From: Siniperca chuatsi
Taxonomy: Eukaryota > Chordata > Actinopteri > Centrarchiformes > Sinipercidae
Reading direction: 5' to 3'
DNA: 64,000 nucleotides
Assembly (NCBI RefSeq): GCF_020085105.1
Contig: NC_058062.1
Span: 24,461,562 to 24,525,561 of the forward strand
This document shows, in pieces, positions 21,080 to 33,779 of this stretch. A program made the position numbers and the translations under genes. Numbering within the stretch: the first letter of the stretch is position 1; each line of letters begins with the position of its first letter. The notes beneath the pieces are model-generated. The model was not told the DNA's origin. It did not search any database and worked only from the letters and a program-made list of their open reading frames with translations.

Positions 21080-24000
21080 CTGCAGGGAGAAACAGAGGTG
21101 ACATCAGTGAGCTTCTTTTGTCCTACTTACAGCTGTATTTGTTGATTTTCTTGGCAGAAGAACTGACAGACTGGAAACATAGCTGACGAGAGCACCGAGA
21201 CTGAACCAAACACTAAATGTGCTGTAAAACCAAAACAATGATCTAAAAGAGGCTAAAAAGCCCTGGTAGCTGCAGAGTTGGTGGGAAATCATTTTGTCAT
21301 TTAATTCTCTTTCCTTTTTTACCCACTTTGCACATAGTTATTTGATTCATTGATAATATCAAATATTGGATATATACCCTGAAGACTGCACCTCCTCAGG
21401 GACTAAACTAGACCTGAAACCATTGGTCAGTTAATCGATCAGGTCATTTATAAGGCAAAAATGCATAATATTTGCCTATTCCAGCTTTTCCAATGTAAGC
21501 ATTTGCTGCTTTCCTGTTTTTTTAATCATTGTAAACTGAATATCTTTGGGTTTTTGTAATGTCTAAATCTTGTCTGACACATGGTGGAGCCATGTGTCAT
21601 TTTTTAAACTCAATTGTTGAATAATGGCAAGTCCTCTTTTTGTGTAAGCCTCACTACTATGTGTGCAAATCTTATGGATTTTTATATCTCTATATTTACC
21701 AAACATTATATTGCTTCTAGGGATTGATGTATTGGATTGCATCCTATTGATTGATATGTAATTGATATCTTAGATTTTCATGTTGTAAATCATCTGCTCT
21801 GGGACCCACACCTGTGTTAAATCAGGTGATGTCTATATGGATCTTCTTGGTCACATGCTGAATACCTGATGAGGTTTTTGGGAGCATTAATTTAGTGTGC
21901 AGGCACCCACTATCTTGATCAAATGTGGCCACGACAATGTGATCAAGCTGTTGCAAGTTGGTCTCAAATCTCAGCAATCAGCTTTCTCAACTTTAAATGT
22001 CTCAGTGTCAGGCTTGGAAAAAAAGATTTTTAAGGCTGAGGAACGTTTGCCAAAATTGGTCCACAACTGTCTTGTACTGCCATGGACACACTCAGACTTT
22101 ACTTATTTATAGGAGAACACACCATGAAACATGGCGACATTTCATCAGGAAACAATGTTTCATGCTGTTGCTACAATAAATCAACTGTGTTGATGGTTCA
22201 GGTCCTTTTTGTCCCACACTTGGATGTTCTGAGCGGTTTAATTAGTCTTCATCTTTACTTTCCTCCTCACATCAAAATGTGCTCCTGACTGTGACATACA
22301 GTATGGGTGACTGAGCAGTGGGCAGTAACAAGAGGAAAACATATGTCTTCTTTAATGATTCAGTGTCCATGTTAAATGTGGTGGCAGCACAGACAGTTAA
22401 AATAGATTTTACACACTAAATGATGCAGTATTGTTACAATAGTATGTACTCTGTTACTTTGTATTTTCAACCAATTATCAGCAACATGTGAATGATTTCC
22501 CCAAATCGTTTGAAAGCCATGACTCATTGCAGCATTCCACTAGGATCTAATGATTCTGTGTCGGTGACCACTAAGATAACGATGGCAGAATATGAAGCAG
22601 TGCTGAGTTTTCATCACCGAGGGGGTGGCTGCTGCGTGCAGATGAAAAGCCACAGAGACGCCCAGCCGAGGCCACAGATCAGACAAGAAATGTCAAACTA
22701 AATCTAATGTGCCACCCTGCGGCTACTCGGGCACTCAGCTTGGACTAGTGTGGGTTTTGGAAAGCCGTAATGGATATTTTGAACCAATATTTAATGTCTT
22801 GAAGCGTCACTTAGACCATATGGGACACTAGTTTCCAGTGAAAGCCAGGCTGATAATATTATTGGAATTTCATCAAAATGTCACATTAATCAATTTTTTC
22901 CCCCCTCCAAAAAACGTGTACGCAAGGATACCCAAACAAGATAAGCTTTGGCTTCGAGGGTCTCATCTCTGAACTCCATCCTGCCTCTGAACAATAAGAA
23001 TCTCCACTTAAGGGCTTAGAGAAAGTCACCTGGGATCAAGAAGAACAACATATGAAGTGATAACTCATAAACTTTAATCTAACATAGGGTGGGTATCCGT
23101 CCTTCACCACAGGCTACCTGAAGCTCATATCCCACAGACAATAGGTATAAGCTATTGTTATAGAAGATACTGGTCAACTCAGATTTCAGATGGTTACTGT
23201 AACTACAGATTACTGCTCACGTCATGCTGTGTTATGAAGAAGCAAAAAACGAAAAAACAACGGGTAACGATGTCCCACTTTATGCTAGAAATGGAAAGCA
23301 TGGAACTAGCACATCCAAAATAATTTTCATTTTGGAATTTAAGCTCAATAGGTTGCAGGAGATGCAGGCAACCAGCACCATGGCTGAAACCTGAAATAAT
23401 GCAATTAGGCCACGAGACACTGGATCTAAAAACCTTAAAGATCTCTGAAGAAGTGACTTCTTCTCTCTTTAGATTAAGGAAGTTTATATGAACATTTTTC
23501 ATGCTACATTACTCATCACTAACTCAATTTATACTTCTAATTCTCTATCTTATTTGAATTTGATGATTTTAAAAATAATGTCTCATTGCAGTAAAGTGAT
23601 TTAAAGATTCACTCCCTGATCTTGTAAAATGGCCAAATCCCACTTGGGCACTTACGCTGCTAGTGGGTATGAAAACAAAACAAGGGAGTGTAGCTATTTT
23701 TAAAGAGGCACTCCACTGAGAAAATAACCCAAATGATGTCATCAGGGTTATTTCCAATTGGGCTTGAGACCTCAAATGTTTAACAGAAAGCCTGCATTAC
23801 AAACTGGGGGCGTTGGGTTTGAAAAATGGAGTTTACCAGACACGGAGGGTCTAAAGCCTTTTTCACACATAGTTCCTAGTAAATTACTGGGATAACCTTT
23901 CAGGCACCACTAGTGATTTTCACTATTCACACATGCAAATTCATTCAGGAACATTTCAGTCTTGTGCCTTTTCACACATGCCATGTGTCCAGCAGATGGC

Positions 24001-25800
24001 GGTAATGCAACACTTATGGATGCCAACCTCCATAAAACTCACCATAAGAAGATGGGGGAAGGCCGGATGTATGTGTGCACGGCGATGGCGGAACTGAAAG
24101 ACGTCTCATTATTTTCAGATTTTAAGATGGATTACTAAATGTCAAAGGTAGCATAGAGATCTTTCAAAAAGTGTCAATTTTCTGATTAAATAAAGCTTAA
24201 TGTTTTTCACAAGAAATTACACAAAGCAAATTTCAATACTAATTCTGCATGTCTTTATCGTATAGCAATTTTAAAAAGTACTATTGTTTAGTTGAAGACA
24301 TAGGCCAGAGGTGGACGCAGGGGACACGTCCCCCTCAATATTTAGAACACGTGCATTTGTCACCCTCAATAAAAACATGAAGGTAGCAGAGGACCTTTAT
24401 TTTGACTAACCGCTATAACGCGACTCATAGACGCAACAACGCCTGCGGTAAAGTAGGTGGCGGCTACAATCTTCCATAAAACGGAAAGAAGTAGAAGCAA
24501 CTATGCACGGTTGACAACCATGGAGGAGCCAGAAGAGCAAAGGAGGATTTTTCCACAGCTAATGGCTTTGAGTTGTATTAGCATAAATATAGCTGATCAG
24601 GAACAAACCAAGCCCACAGAAAATGATGATGTTGTGCCTGTTGGGCCTTCGAACGAGTCATTCCAAAGGTTATTCCTACGTGTCATGAACGCAGCACTCG
24701 CCTTGCCCTTAGTCTCTCAGGTGCTGTTGCCAGGAGTGAGTGATGATTCAACACAGACACTCCAGAGCCGGGGGCGGGGGGGGGGGGACTCATGTTTATT
24801 GTGGCACTTCAGCAGCGAAAGTAAATGTACACTGGAGAGGCAAAAATGTCAATTAGTTTGCACGTGCTGCACTGTGTAAGGAACGTAACTGCACCATTAT
24901 AATAGTACCACTAATACCAACTTTTATGATTAAATTAGTTTGCACTGTATACATTACATTATTTAAAATAGTCCAAGAATGAAATATAGATACTGTTAAG
25001 AGGACTTTAGATTTGACTCTCTAATTAAAATGTGTGTATATAATTGTTGCCCACAAAAACAACTAGATGATCCCTTCCTCATAGCTGTACAACAGGTTCT
25101 TCTTGATATTTAATTAAGTTATACATGCTTTCATCTCTCAATCCTCTTGGTTTAGTGATTTTTCTTGGCGTCAGGTGATCCAGCACTATACAGCTGAACT
25201 TTACGAGCAAAACAAATGACACATTTACCTCCCAGATTTGTTTGAGATTTCATGAATGTGTTTAAAAGCACAGAACATCTGGCTCCAGGCTACATATCTG
25301 AACTTATCATATGAGCCATAGTTTCATTTTAATAGGGAAGGCTGGAATCCGGGGTATGCCATTGGCTTGACTTAACTGGGGGGCCAGAATTGCTTTTATC
25401 TTTTAATACCTTTTGCCATGTCTGCGACTGAATAAATGTTTTTAGACTATTTAGGCTATCTACTCCCGCTGTTATTTAAATGCCTTTATTTTTGTATAAC
25501 TAATATCGGCTTCTTCATGCTCACATCTTTCAAAATAAGATACAGTATAATTATCATTAGGCTATCAAACTTCATGTGTGCCACGTGGTCAGGCGATCCG
25601 CAGTGCAGAGGAGGAGGGATGACGTCAGTGTGTGGCATCCCAGGGGTTTCTTTTGATCTATTTTATTTCACAGATAAATGACGAGTGAACTTAGGCTACA
25701 TACCTATTTTTAAGGCCGATTTGTATACGCGCCTGCCTGTCTGCTGTAACAACTGGTTTATTAATGTGTCAATAACATAATATCAATAAAAATAATGGCT
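21080..25800. other. slc16a6 5' region: intron 1 or upstream DNA
   Basis: No coding exon is seen. A copy of the gattagtcgattaat-type repeat lies at 21405-21560, and a dispersed fragment with gcagatggcggtaatgcaac lies near 23990. A G-run (about 24769-24789, ggggg-c-gggggggggggg) could form a quadruplex. If the candidate first exon at 25934 is right, this whole stretch is intron 1. Confidence 0.4.
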
Positions 25801-26318
25801 CGTTATTCCCAGACACCAGAAAACTACCTACAGTTAGTTTTCCTCCAGACTGACCGCTGCCGCTGCGCGCCACAGTGGGCTGAGGCTCGGCAGCATCCTG
25901 CAGCTGGAGCTGCCAAGCTGACATCTTACTTACCGGCAGGGTTGAGGGCGGAAAGAGCAGCCTTCTGGTGTAGCCTAACAAAGCCGGCTTTTCTATCTTG
26001 TCGTCATTTCACTGTGGCCTTAAAGTCGCTAAAATGTTGAGGCCGACTTGCCAAGCTGGAGAGAGCAATGGTTTCTAAATATTTTCTTTTAAAAAATCGA
26101 ATATTGCTGCTCCTGCTAAAAAATAAATAGGCTAAAAGTAAAGCCGATATTGCTTTGGTCTATTTTCGCTCTATGACAGCCAGTCGCATCTTTTGTCTTC
26201 AGTGAACTATTTCCTGCCTGTTTTGGCAGCTCTTTACCGGCTCTAGCCGGTATTCAATCGCGGGCGCGCAAATCCCTCGGCTTCATGAACGCGCAGTCCC
26301 TCGTGAGAGACGCGGAAA

Positions 26319-26390
<72 letters not shown>

Positions 26391-26480
26391 AGCCGCGTGC
26401 TACCGCAGCCGCCTGTTCTGATGCGTTTCAGTGCCGATGGAAAAGAATCCCACCAGGAGAAAAACCGTTTTATCTGAGGT
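25800..26480 (-). promoter_or_regulatory. CpG-rich patch, candidate slc16a6 promoter and non-coding exon 1
   Basis: This is the most GC- and CpG-dense non-repetitive stretch upstream of slc16a6 (gccgctgcgcgccac, cgcgggcgcgcaa). On the minus strand a strong donor GCCG|GTAAGTAAG occurs, with the exon ending at 25934. A leader exon ending there would join the acceptor at 21079 across a 4.85-kb intron. The transcription start cannot be placed. A second GC-rich patch at 26870-27030 could serve instead. This is inference only. Confidence 0.35.
26321..26388. repeat. (CT)n-(CA)n compound microsatellite
   Basis: About 15 CT units (26321-26351) run directly into about 18 CA units (26352-26388), inside the CpG-rich patch. 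Confidence 0.95.
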
Positions 26481-26499
26481 TTCTGTTGAAATAGAATGT

Positions 26500-29432
26500 G
26501 GTTGCTCCTATAGGCTAAATATTTCTAAAGCAAATTAGCAAATAATTAGATTTTACAATAAATTGAACATGGTTAACCACAAACATAAATACACCTGGTA
26601 AATGTGATTTACAGTGTAATACATGTGGTCACAAAATTGACATTTGACGGTAATCTTACAGTCTTAGTAGTTTTGATATGTTTAGTATAGGCTTATTTCT
26701 TTGACGTTACAAAAAAATCAGGTTTTCAGAGAAACTGGGGGTTCACAAATGAAAGCGTATGGATGAAATATAAATGTTACTGTGAATGATGTGAACGCAC
26801 ACAGCAAGCATGAACAATGGTTTCACAGCTTGTAGCCTACTTTTACGAATTTTATCATGGTACCTGAATGCAGCTCGAGCTAGTCCCGGCGCGCGCTAAA
26901 GCACAAGTGTACACCGGGCACGCGGCTGAGATTAACAGGTTTATTCCAGTTGAGAGGCAGCATCCCGTTCCACCCTGTTGTGTCACTGAAGAGTTCTGTG
27001 TGTGTGTGTGCGTGCGCGTGCGCGTGTGGTGTTTCATAACTGGATCCGAGAACACAAATTAATAATGATTTGGAAGGACTGAAGAGAGGCAAAAGAAGAA
27101 AAAAGGCACTTGATGTAACACTTGATGTTTCCTCTTTTCCTCGAAGTCCTTGTTCCCATTTCTTTTTCCCCCCTTTTTCTGTCTTTTTCCCCTTCAAGCA
27201 TGTGAGCATTTGTAGCCCAGCTCTACCACATTAAGTTGGAAGGTTGGGTCGGGTAAAGAGTTGGGCTACCTTTTGCCAAACTCACCCAGATGTTAGTCAC
27301 CACCATTAATTAAAGGGAAATGTGAGCACAATGTAAGCCAACAGCATGCTATCACAGACACAATGAACAGCTACTAGAGTGCAGATGGGATAACTGTGAA
27401 ATGTTTTTAACATCTGGCAGTGATGAAAATGATCCTTAACAGTTTTTCATTTTATTTCTATGAACACAAGGTTGATTATTCCTCAACACCAAAGAAAGCA
27501 CTCAAGTCTATGTATCTATTAAATCAAATGTGATCAACCTATGACTCACATTTGGCTGTTGGACACTCTTTTGGAGAAGAAAGAAGCTGTAACAGTCGGT
27601 CTCTTTATTCACTGTGGCAACAGGAGAAGTATTAGTATATAATATTAAGTTATTTAAATTGTTGCAACCTCTCAGCCATGCTTTCACATAGTATTGTGCT
27701 GTGGCTAAATACTGGAGGGAGCATGAAAACATCATGACATGGTTTAGATGGCTCTCAGTTTAACTATTTATGTTCTTACATGAATGGAATTTGACCAAAA
27801 ACGTGCAAGAATGTCATTGTAAAACTGCCTTCCTCTTTCAGAAAAAACACACTGAATCTTTGTTTAAATATAGTTTAACTTAGCACATTTTAAAGAATGT
27901 TGATGAATGTCATGACTCAGTTAGCCAGTATTTAGCGCTGTATAATTTATAAATGACTCACCTGTCTCTCAGCTGTTACTGATCCTTTGACTGTTCAGTG
28001 CTCAGTCGTGCCCTGATCTGGAATACGTTTCAGTTGGATGCAGTGGTGTATTTAAGGGGTGGCCACACAAGGTCCAGCCCTGAAATCTGATTGGACCACC
28101 CAGGTGCCACCTCAAAACTTGAATTTCCAAATAGGTAACTGTATTTGGTGGTTAAATCTGAGCACTTTGCCATTTAAATTTAATATGTAACAATGTTTAA
28201 TGTATTACCATTCAACACTGCTGATGTTAGAACAAAATTTCTAACAAAAACATTTGTCATATCCAGGCGGCTGTTTCATGTGTGGGTCATTGTGGAGAGG
28301 TGTTCCACATCCTTTTGTTATGTATTCTTGATAAGGACAGGATGTCAACATGCAGTCGTTGTTGCTGAAACAGTAAACATGTTTAAAAGAATCTCTCCTG
28401 GTCTGCATATGTGGCTTCACCTTTCCTTTGCAAGTTTTGTTTCAGTTCATACGCTTTTGTTCCCGTCAGCTATTTATTTTTCATGCTAGAAGCTGGACTA
28501 TCACAAAAAAACATGTTCTTTTCCCCTAACTGAAGGCCAAACCGACAGAAGATCTAAGACTTTGTGGGATTGGTTTCCTCACACAGTCTTCTCTGTCAGC
28601 TTGTGCTTCTGAGATTCCAGTAAAATCAAACTGTTTTGTCTTTCAAATGAGATTTCATTGTATTAGAGGTTTGTCTCAGTGATCAAATTCCCTGGAGTGA
28701 CATGCAAAAAAAAAAAAAGAAGAAAAAAAGCATTCTTGTACGCACGTATCTGGTTTCTTACACTTGCCCATTGCCTCAGAGACCTGGGTTCTTCTACCCT
28801 TTACGTTTAACTGTCAGAGATTGTTTTCTATTGTTTGTCTTCTGCTTCTCCTCTTCTTCTCTTTCCTCTGGGATCATTTGTCTTTGTCTTCCCTCAGCAG
28901 TGCGTTGTCCCACTGACTGTGAGGTTACAGCTGGTTATAGGTTTCTTAACTCCTGAGTTGCATAAGGTTTGGCAACTACAAGGCTGTACTGATAAAGGAA
29001 ATACATAGTGAGAAGAGCTACAGCACAATAACCTGTAACTGCAGTATTTGTTGTACACACTGGTCTTTTCAGGGTTAATTACACAAGTGCCTCAGGATGT
29101 TGGTTCATGTAGTAGTTTGCATTTTAAATCAAAAAGCAGAAATGAGAACATGTAAGCCATAAAAGTGTTGGGCTGGTGCACTTTAGAGTGGTTGAAGTGC
29201 TGATAAAAGGATAAGAAGCCTTAATCTTAGAGCTCCATACTGCAAACAGCTTAACAGTCAAAAATAGGCCAACAATGGCACCAGGTTTAGCCTCTTTGTA
29301 ACAATCCTATGTGTTATGGTTAAACACATGAATAACTTGATGTAGTCACCATAAGGTAATGAGACCATGTAGTCCAGAACCTGGATATGTCAGTTGAAAA
29401 TACAAACTTACGTGGTGTCCTGGCGGCCTAGG
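26500..29432. other. Intergenic stretch, no gene seen
   Basis: This is unique-looking AT-rich DNA. Notable only are a GC-rich patch with an alternating (TG)n/(CG)n run at 26997-27028, which favours left-handed DNA, and an A-rich tract at 28705-28730. No exon-like segments or LINE domains were recognised. Confidence 0.5.
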
Positions 29433-29604
29433 CAGTGGTTCCCAACCTTTTTGGTCTAAGGTACCCCCACAACACTGTCAATTGAACTCACATCCCCCTT
29501 CATCGATTCCCACCTATCATGTACCAAATGTATAACACTATTGATTATATAAAAGTGGATATTGTTACAATATCTTTTTCATACAATTGAAGTGTCAATG
29601 TTAA

Positions 29605-30184
29605 AGGGATAGTTCGGGTTTTTTGAAGTGGGGCTGTACGAGGTAGGCTACTATCCATAGTCAGTGTATTACCTGACCCCAAATTGGAGAAGTAGAGAGT
29701 TGCCGGAGATCAGCTGTTTGGGTCAGACTTTTAGCGGTTTATGGAAGAGACAACGAATGAAAGAAAAGTTTGATTTCAGTCTCGCAGATCTCCCAACAGA
29801 ACTTTCTGACCCAAACAGCTGATCTCCGCTAGCATTATATAGTGTGTGGCAAAGTTGCGCTCATGTAGGAATACGAAGTTCTACGGTGGGGAAAATGTAG
29901 TTCCAAAGGCAGTCAGGTAGACACAGTGTCACTGTCCAATGGCTGTCTGACGGCAAGGTAAAATGCTGAAAATATTGAAAATATCTCGTACACTTGAACT
30001 GATGTTGATTTCTTTTGGTGGGCCTTCTTTTAGGTGGCTAAAATAAGTTTTGCTGCTGATCCCATCCACAGCAGTATATTGCTTATCTTAAAAGCGTGCA
30101 TCCAACCGCCATTTACTGCACAGATACACTGCATATGGATGAGTACCTCATACAGCCCCACTTCAAAGAACCCGAACTATCCCT
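29605..30184. mobile_element. TTAA-flanked MITE, family 2 (580 bp, about 33-bp TIRs)
   Basis: The left end agggatagttcgggtttttt and the right end aacccgaactatccct are inverted repeats, extended inwards by gaagtggggctgta and tacagccccacttc. TTAA occurs on both sides (29601-29604 and 30185-30188), the target duplication expected of piggyBac-type transposition. Internally there is a second inverted pair (gatcagctgtttgggtcaga and ctgacccaaacagctgatc). No transposase is encoded. Confidence 0.8.
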
Positions 30185-30244
30185 TTAAGGTAGGTTTGGT
30201 CAACAATCATACTACAACCACTTGGAATTAAGCTGAATGGTCCA

Positions 30245-30480
30245 ACATTTATTTACCTGTAGCTAACTATTTCAACCGTTGATCCAATACTTTAAGCTAA
30301 CTATTTTAACTGTTTAGTCATTACTTCTAGCTATTTCAACCATTTATTCACTACTTTTAGCCAACTATTTTAACTGTTTAGTCATTACTTTTAGCTAACT
30401 ATTTCAACCATTTATCCATACTTTTAACTATTTGAACTGTTTATCCAATACTTCTAGCTAATCATTTGAATCCTTTGTTC
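30245..30480. repeat. Degenerate minisatellite, unit about 34 bp, about seven copies
   Basis: Units alternate between ctaactatttcaacc and ctaactattttaactg starts, each ending in tactttta or tacttcta. It belongs to the interrupted hAT-like element. Confidence 0.7.
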
Positions 30481-30548
30481 CTGTCAGCTGTTTACTGCAA
30501 ACGTCAAATAAAAGCATAAAAAATGCCCCAAAAGATATTTTATAAATA

Positions 30549-30678
30549 TTTACTCAGCAGCAGTGCTGCCACTGGCAGTTGGAAGATATACAGTAGAAAG
30601 GAGACTACAGTTTTATTCAATACTCTAATATATCTTCCAGGCCACCAGTGACAGCACTGAGCACACTGCTGCTAAGTA
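30549..30678. repeat. Imperfect inverted repeat, about 42- and 50-bp arms
   Basis: The left arm 30549-30590 (agcagcagtgctgccactgg, then ggaagatata) pairs with the right arm 30629-30678 (tatatcttcc, then ccagtgacagcactgagc, then actgctgct). A loop of about 38 nt separates them, and the right arm has an 8-nt excess. It could be a small MITE or a transcribed hairpin. Confidence 0.6.
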
Positions 30679-31011
30679 GAACTCCAGTCCGTGAGCGAAA
30701 AAGAAATCTGTACACGTTTTGTATGGACTTTTTTGTTACTTTACATCTGATGTTGTTTTTACTACCATAAATCCAAGTTGCTTACCATCCAGTTTTTAAC
30801 ATTCTTCCCGTAACATTGTAATATGACCTTTACATAATGGTGATAATGATCCACTTTTCCTATACACCCAGTAGCTGTTCTCTGCATTACTCCTGGAAGA
30901 TTATAAACACCATTTAAGAGGTTTCCAAGATGGTCTACAGGCTAAACTCCTGGTAGGTTGGTACCAGGAGCCATCTTAGCAGCTTTGGTGCAGGAGAGCT
31001 ATACTGCAACC

Positions 31012-31515
31012 ACAAGGAAGTGCATTTATATAGCACCTTTCAAAAACAAAGTTACAAAGTGCTTTACAATAAAAACTAATAATGAAAGTCAAAAAGATAC
31101 AAAAAAAACAGGATGAAATAATTTAAATAATTGCAACAAATACCATCAGTTAAGAAAAAGCCATAAGATAAAAGTGAGTGTTAAGAAGAGATTTAAAGGA
31201 GCATGCCGAGTTTCCATAGCTGAGGGGCCCGGACAGCAAAGGCCCTGCCGGACGATCTCAAGCAGGAATCAGGCTCATAGGGAGTCAGCAGATCATAGAT
31301 ACAGACAGGAGCCAGAGAATTCATGGCTTTGAAAATAAGCAGTAAAATCTTAAAGTCAGTTCCAAAACTCACAGGTGACCTGTGAAGGGCAGCAAGGATC
31401 AGTGTGATGTGGTCGCTTCTCTTAGTACGTGTTAAAAGCCTGGCAGCAGCGTTTTGAACAGGTTGCAGTCTTTGGATGTTTCGCCTGCTGATACCAGAAT
31501 AAAGTGCTTGACATA
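31012..31515 (-). mobile_element. LINE reverse transcriptase C-terminal fragment with 3' end
   Basis: On the minus strand it reads RLQPVQNAAARLLTRTKRSD, then FKILLLIFKAMNSLAP, then FAVRAPQLWK. These are the conserved residues after the RT thumb in CR1/L2-like LINEs. The 3' end continues with aaagcactttgtaactttg and ends near the ataaatgcact end at about 31020. It is 5'-truncated, as is typical of LINE insertion. Confidence 0.8.
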
Positions 31516-32740
31516 CTTGTAAGTGAAGGGACAGTCAATGAGAGAGAGATTTTGCGTGATTATTGTGAATGTTGTATATAAATAATACTTTGTTTGTGAT
31601 GACAGTTTAGTTTAGTTTTAGCAGCTAGCAGCTAGGTGTTGTCCAGTGTGCTCCAGGTACTGTGGATTTTTGATGTGTTCCGTTCCTTTTTCTCTCCCCC
31701 TGACCCGCCGAACAGCACCTTCTCTGTGTTCCGGGACCTTATTTTCTGAACTTGTCTTAAATGGGCTTAAATGCTTGTAAATTGAAAACCAGCACCATTC
31801 TACAATTCCTACACTTCCTTGTGTGGGTACTGTTAAAGTTAGTTAGTCGATTTAAGACTTAGAAAGTCTCTGGTTATAGTTCCATGGTGTTATAATGCCA
31901 AGTCAGCTACTGTTGTGCCCACATTCATAGCAGTAGACTCCACAATGATTTCACATTACTAAGCAGTGTAAGGGAAAGGTTCCCGTTTGTCGGTGAAAAT
32001 GACAAGGTATTGTCAAAATTGTGTTTGTACATTTGGGAAACCGCGGTGACAAACTGGAACATTGTTGAATATTACTGTTATTAATGTCCATATGGAAATA
32101 TATATTGACAAATGGGGACATTTTGTCGATTTTCCTCCAAATCTGACATTTGGCATACCTTTGAATGGAGTGGTCAGCTGACCCATTTGGCCACCGCCAT
32201 GTCAAAAATGTTCACACACTATCACAGTGACTTTTGACAACCGAGTTGAGGATCAGGTTGCGGTTGCAAAATGTAATTTGCCGTCAACGCAAAAGTATGA
32301 AATTCAAATATGTTCCATAAAACGGGCAGCTCTTTAAGTCTGACTCATTTCCGACTCCAAAGGATGCTCCCGAAAGAAGACAGCTAACCAAAGGGCCTAC
32401 ATAGTCAGCCCTGCACATGCTAAAAGAAGGTTCTGAGACAAGGTGCTTGGTGCAATTTCCAAGTCAATAGGGCCATTATTTATGAAAATATGGCCATATG
32501 AATATTACCATTTTGGAACATTCCTGACGTTCAAAAACAAATCTCACCTAACTTTCGCAGAGGGTGTAAAAACAGTCATGTCTCACCCCGTCCTCACTTG
32601 ATTTTTCAAATATACTAGATATTTTTTCTAGATGCCTTGTTCTAGGCCCTGCCCACACTCTGTGTGCAAAATTTGGGGTCTCTGGGACGTTTCTATGACA
32701 AAATATGAATATTTGTAATATAAATCATAATAAAACATTA
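31516..32740. other. Intergenic stretch, no gene seen
   Basis: There is no coding evidence. The stretch gactccacaatgatttcaca near 31936 recurs near 40286, suggesting another dispersed repeat. Confidence 0.4.
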
Positions 32741-32749
32741 GGGAACTCT

Positions 32750-33110
32750 TAACCTTTGTGCAGGTCTTTAGGCACCTTAGCATCCACCCAGAACCATCAA
32801 ATTGACGTCAGCACTAACTTTCATCTGGAAAAGGTTACAACTTTCCAGCTGAATGATAAAATATTAAATTTAAGTGGACTGACCCAAATGTCAAAATTGA
32901 CACAAGGGACACCTGGCAACCTTTTGACCTTTGTGCAGGTCTTTAGGCACCTTAGCATGCACCCAGGACCACCAAATTCATGTCAGCTCTTCACTGCAAC
33001 ACCTACTTTCAGTGGGAAAAAGTTTCTAGCTCGAGTATAAAGGGTCAAGATCCAGTGGAATGCACTCAAAGAGGCCTTTTGAGGCCTAAGGTTCCCTTCG
33101 GTCCCTTCGG
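32750..33110. repeat. Tandem direct repeat, period about 175 bp
   Basis: The words cctttgtgcaggtctttagg and caccttagcat occur at 32753 and again about 175 bp later, followed in both by acccaggaccacc-like and gtcagc words. The second unit is more diverged towards its end. Related words (atgccaaatgtcaaaa) recur further right. Unclassified. Confidence 0.55.
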
Positions 33111-33529
33111 AACATTTTTGATGTGTCGGATGAACCATGGGGATGTTCCCATTTGTCAGAGTGACATTCTGAGGTATGCCAAATGTCAAAATATAAGGGT
33201 ATATTCACAGAAAGGGGCAAGACACGATGAATCGTACAAATGGGGATAACGTACACACCCTCAAAAAAAATCTTCTCAAAGGCATTACTATGTGACAGTA
33301 GAAAAAGCTCAGGTGTAAATAATAATGAATGATGGCTGAATTCCATTTAGCTGCTTCAGTTTCAGGGTCCTGGTATCACACTGTCATGGCTTACGGGGAC
33401 ACTTGAATAGAACTGAGCCATTGTTAATGTTATTAGTAACACCTGTACTTTTCCCATTATGACAAGTCAAAATGTCTGCTGGGGAAAGGCCTTTGGTGTT
33501 GCACTCGGTTTATACACACAAAATGTGAT

Positions 33530-33775
33530 GGAAGTAGATCTGTGAGAAATGGAAAAAGAGAGGTTGAGAGAGAAGTTCAAACCCTGCTTACTTTCTCACC
33601 TCTGCACACCTGGCCAGTCATGGTGTACAGAGAGTGACAGTCACATTATCTGTTATGCAAAGTTACAAAAAATTGTCAAAAGTAGCTCCCCTCTGATTCT
33701 GCTGTTGGAAAGGGGGTTTTAGAACCTGTTAGACAATCTGACAAGCACCTAGTTTGAAGCATATTGCGGCCTTCA
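33530..33775. repeat. Dispersed repeat, copy B
   Basis: It shares gagagagaagtt, tcacctctgcacacctgg and aatctgacaagcacc with copy A at 1-190, in the same orientation and order. Confidence 0.45.
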
Positions 33776-33779
33776 GGTT

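Larger units (their letters stand above)
29433..30500. mobile_element. hAT-like element with internal minisatellite, split by a MITE
   Basis: The left end cagtggttcccaaccttttt at 29433 matches the small element at 4360. After the TTAA-type insert (29605-30184) the sequence continues at 30240-30480 as about seven degenerate copies of a 34-bp unit (ctaactatttcaaccgttta, then ccattacttttag). I recall such a unit as part of this fish element. The right terminus is not preserved. Confidence 0.5.

Noticed and set aside
24457..24879. 140-codon plus-strand open frame
   Set aside because: No recognisable domain; low-complexity G-run inside; no splice or conservation evidence. It could be chance.
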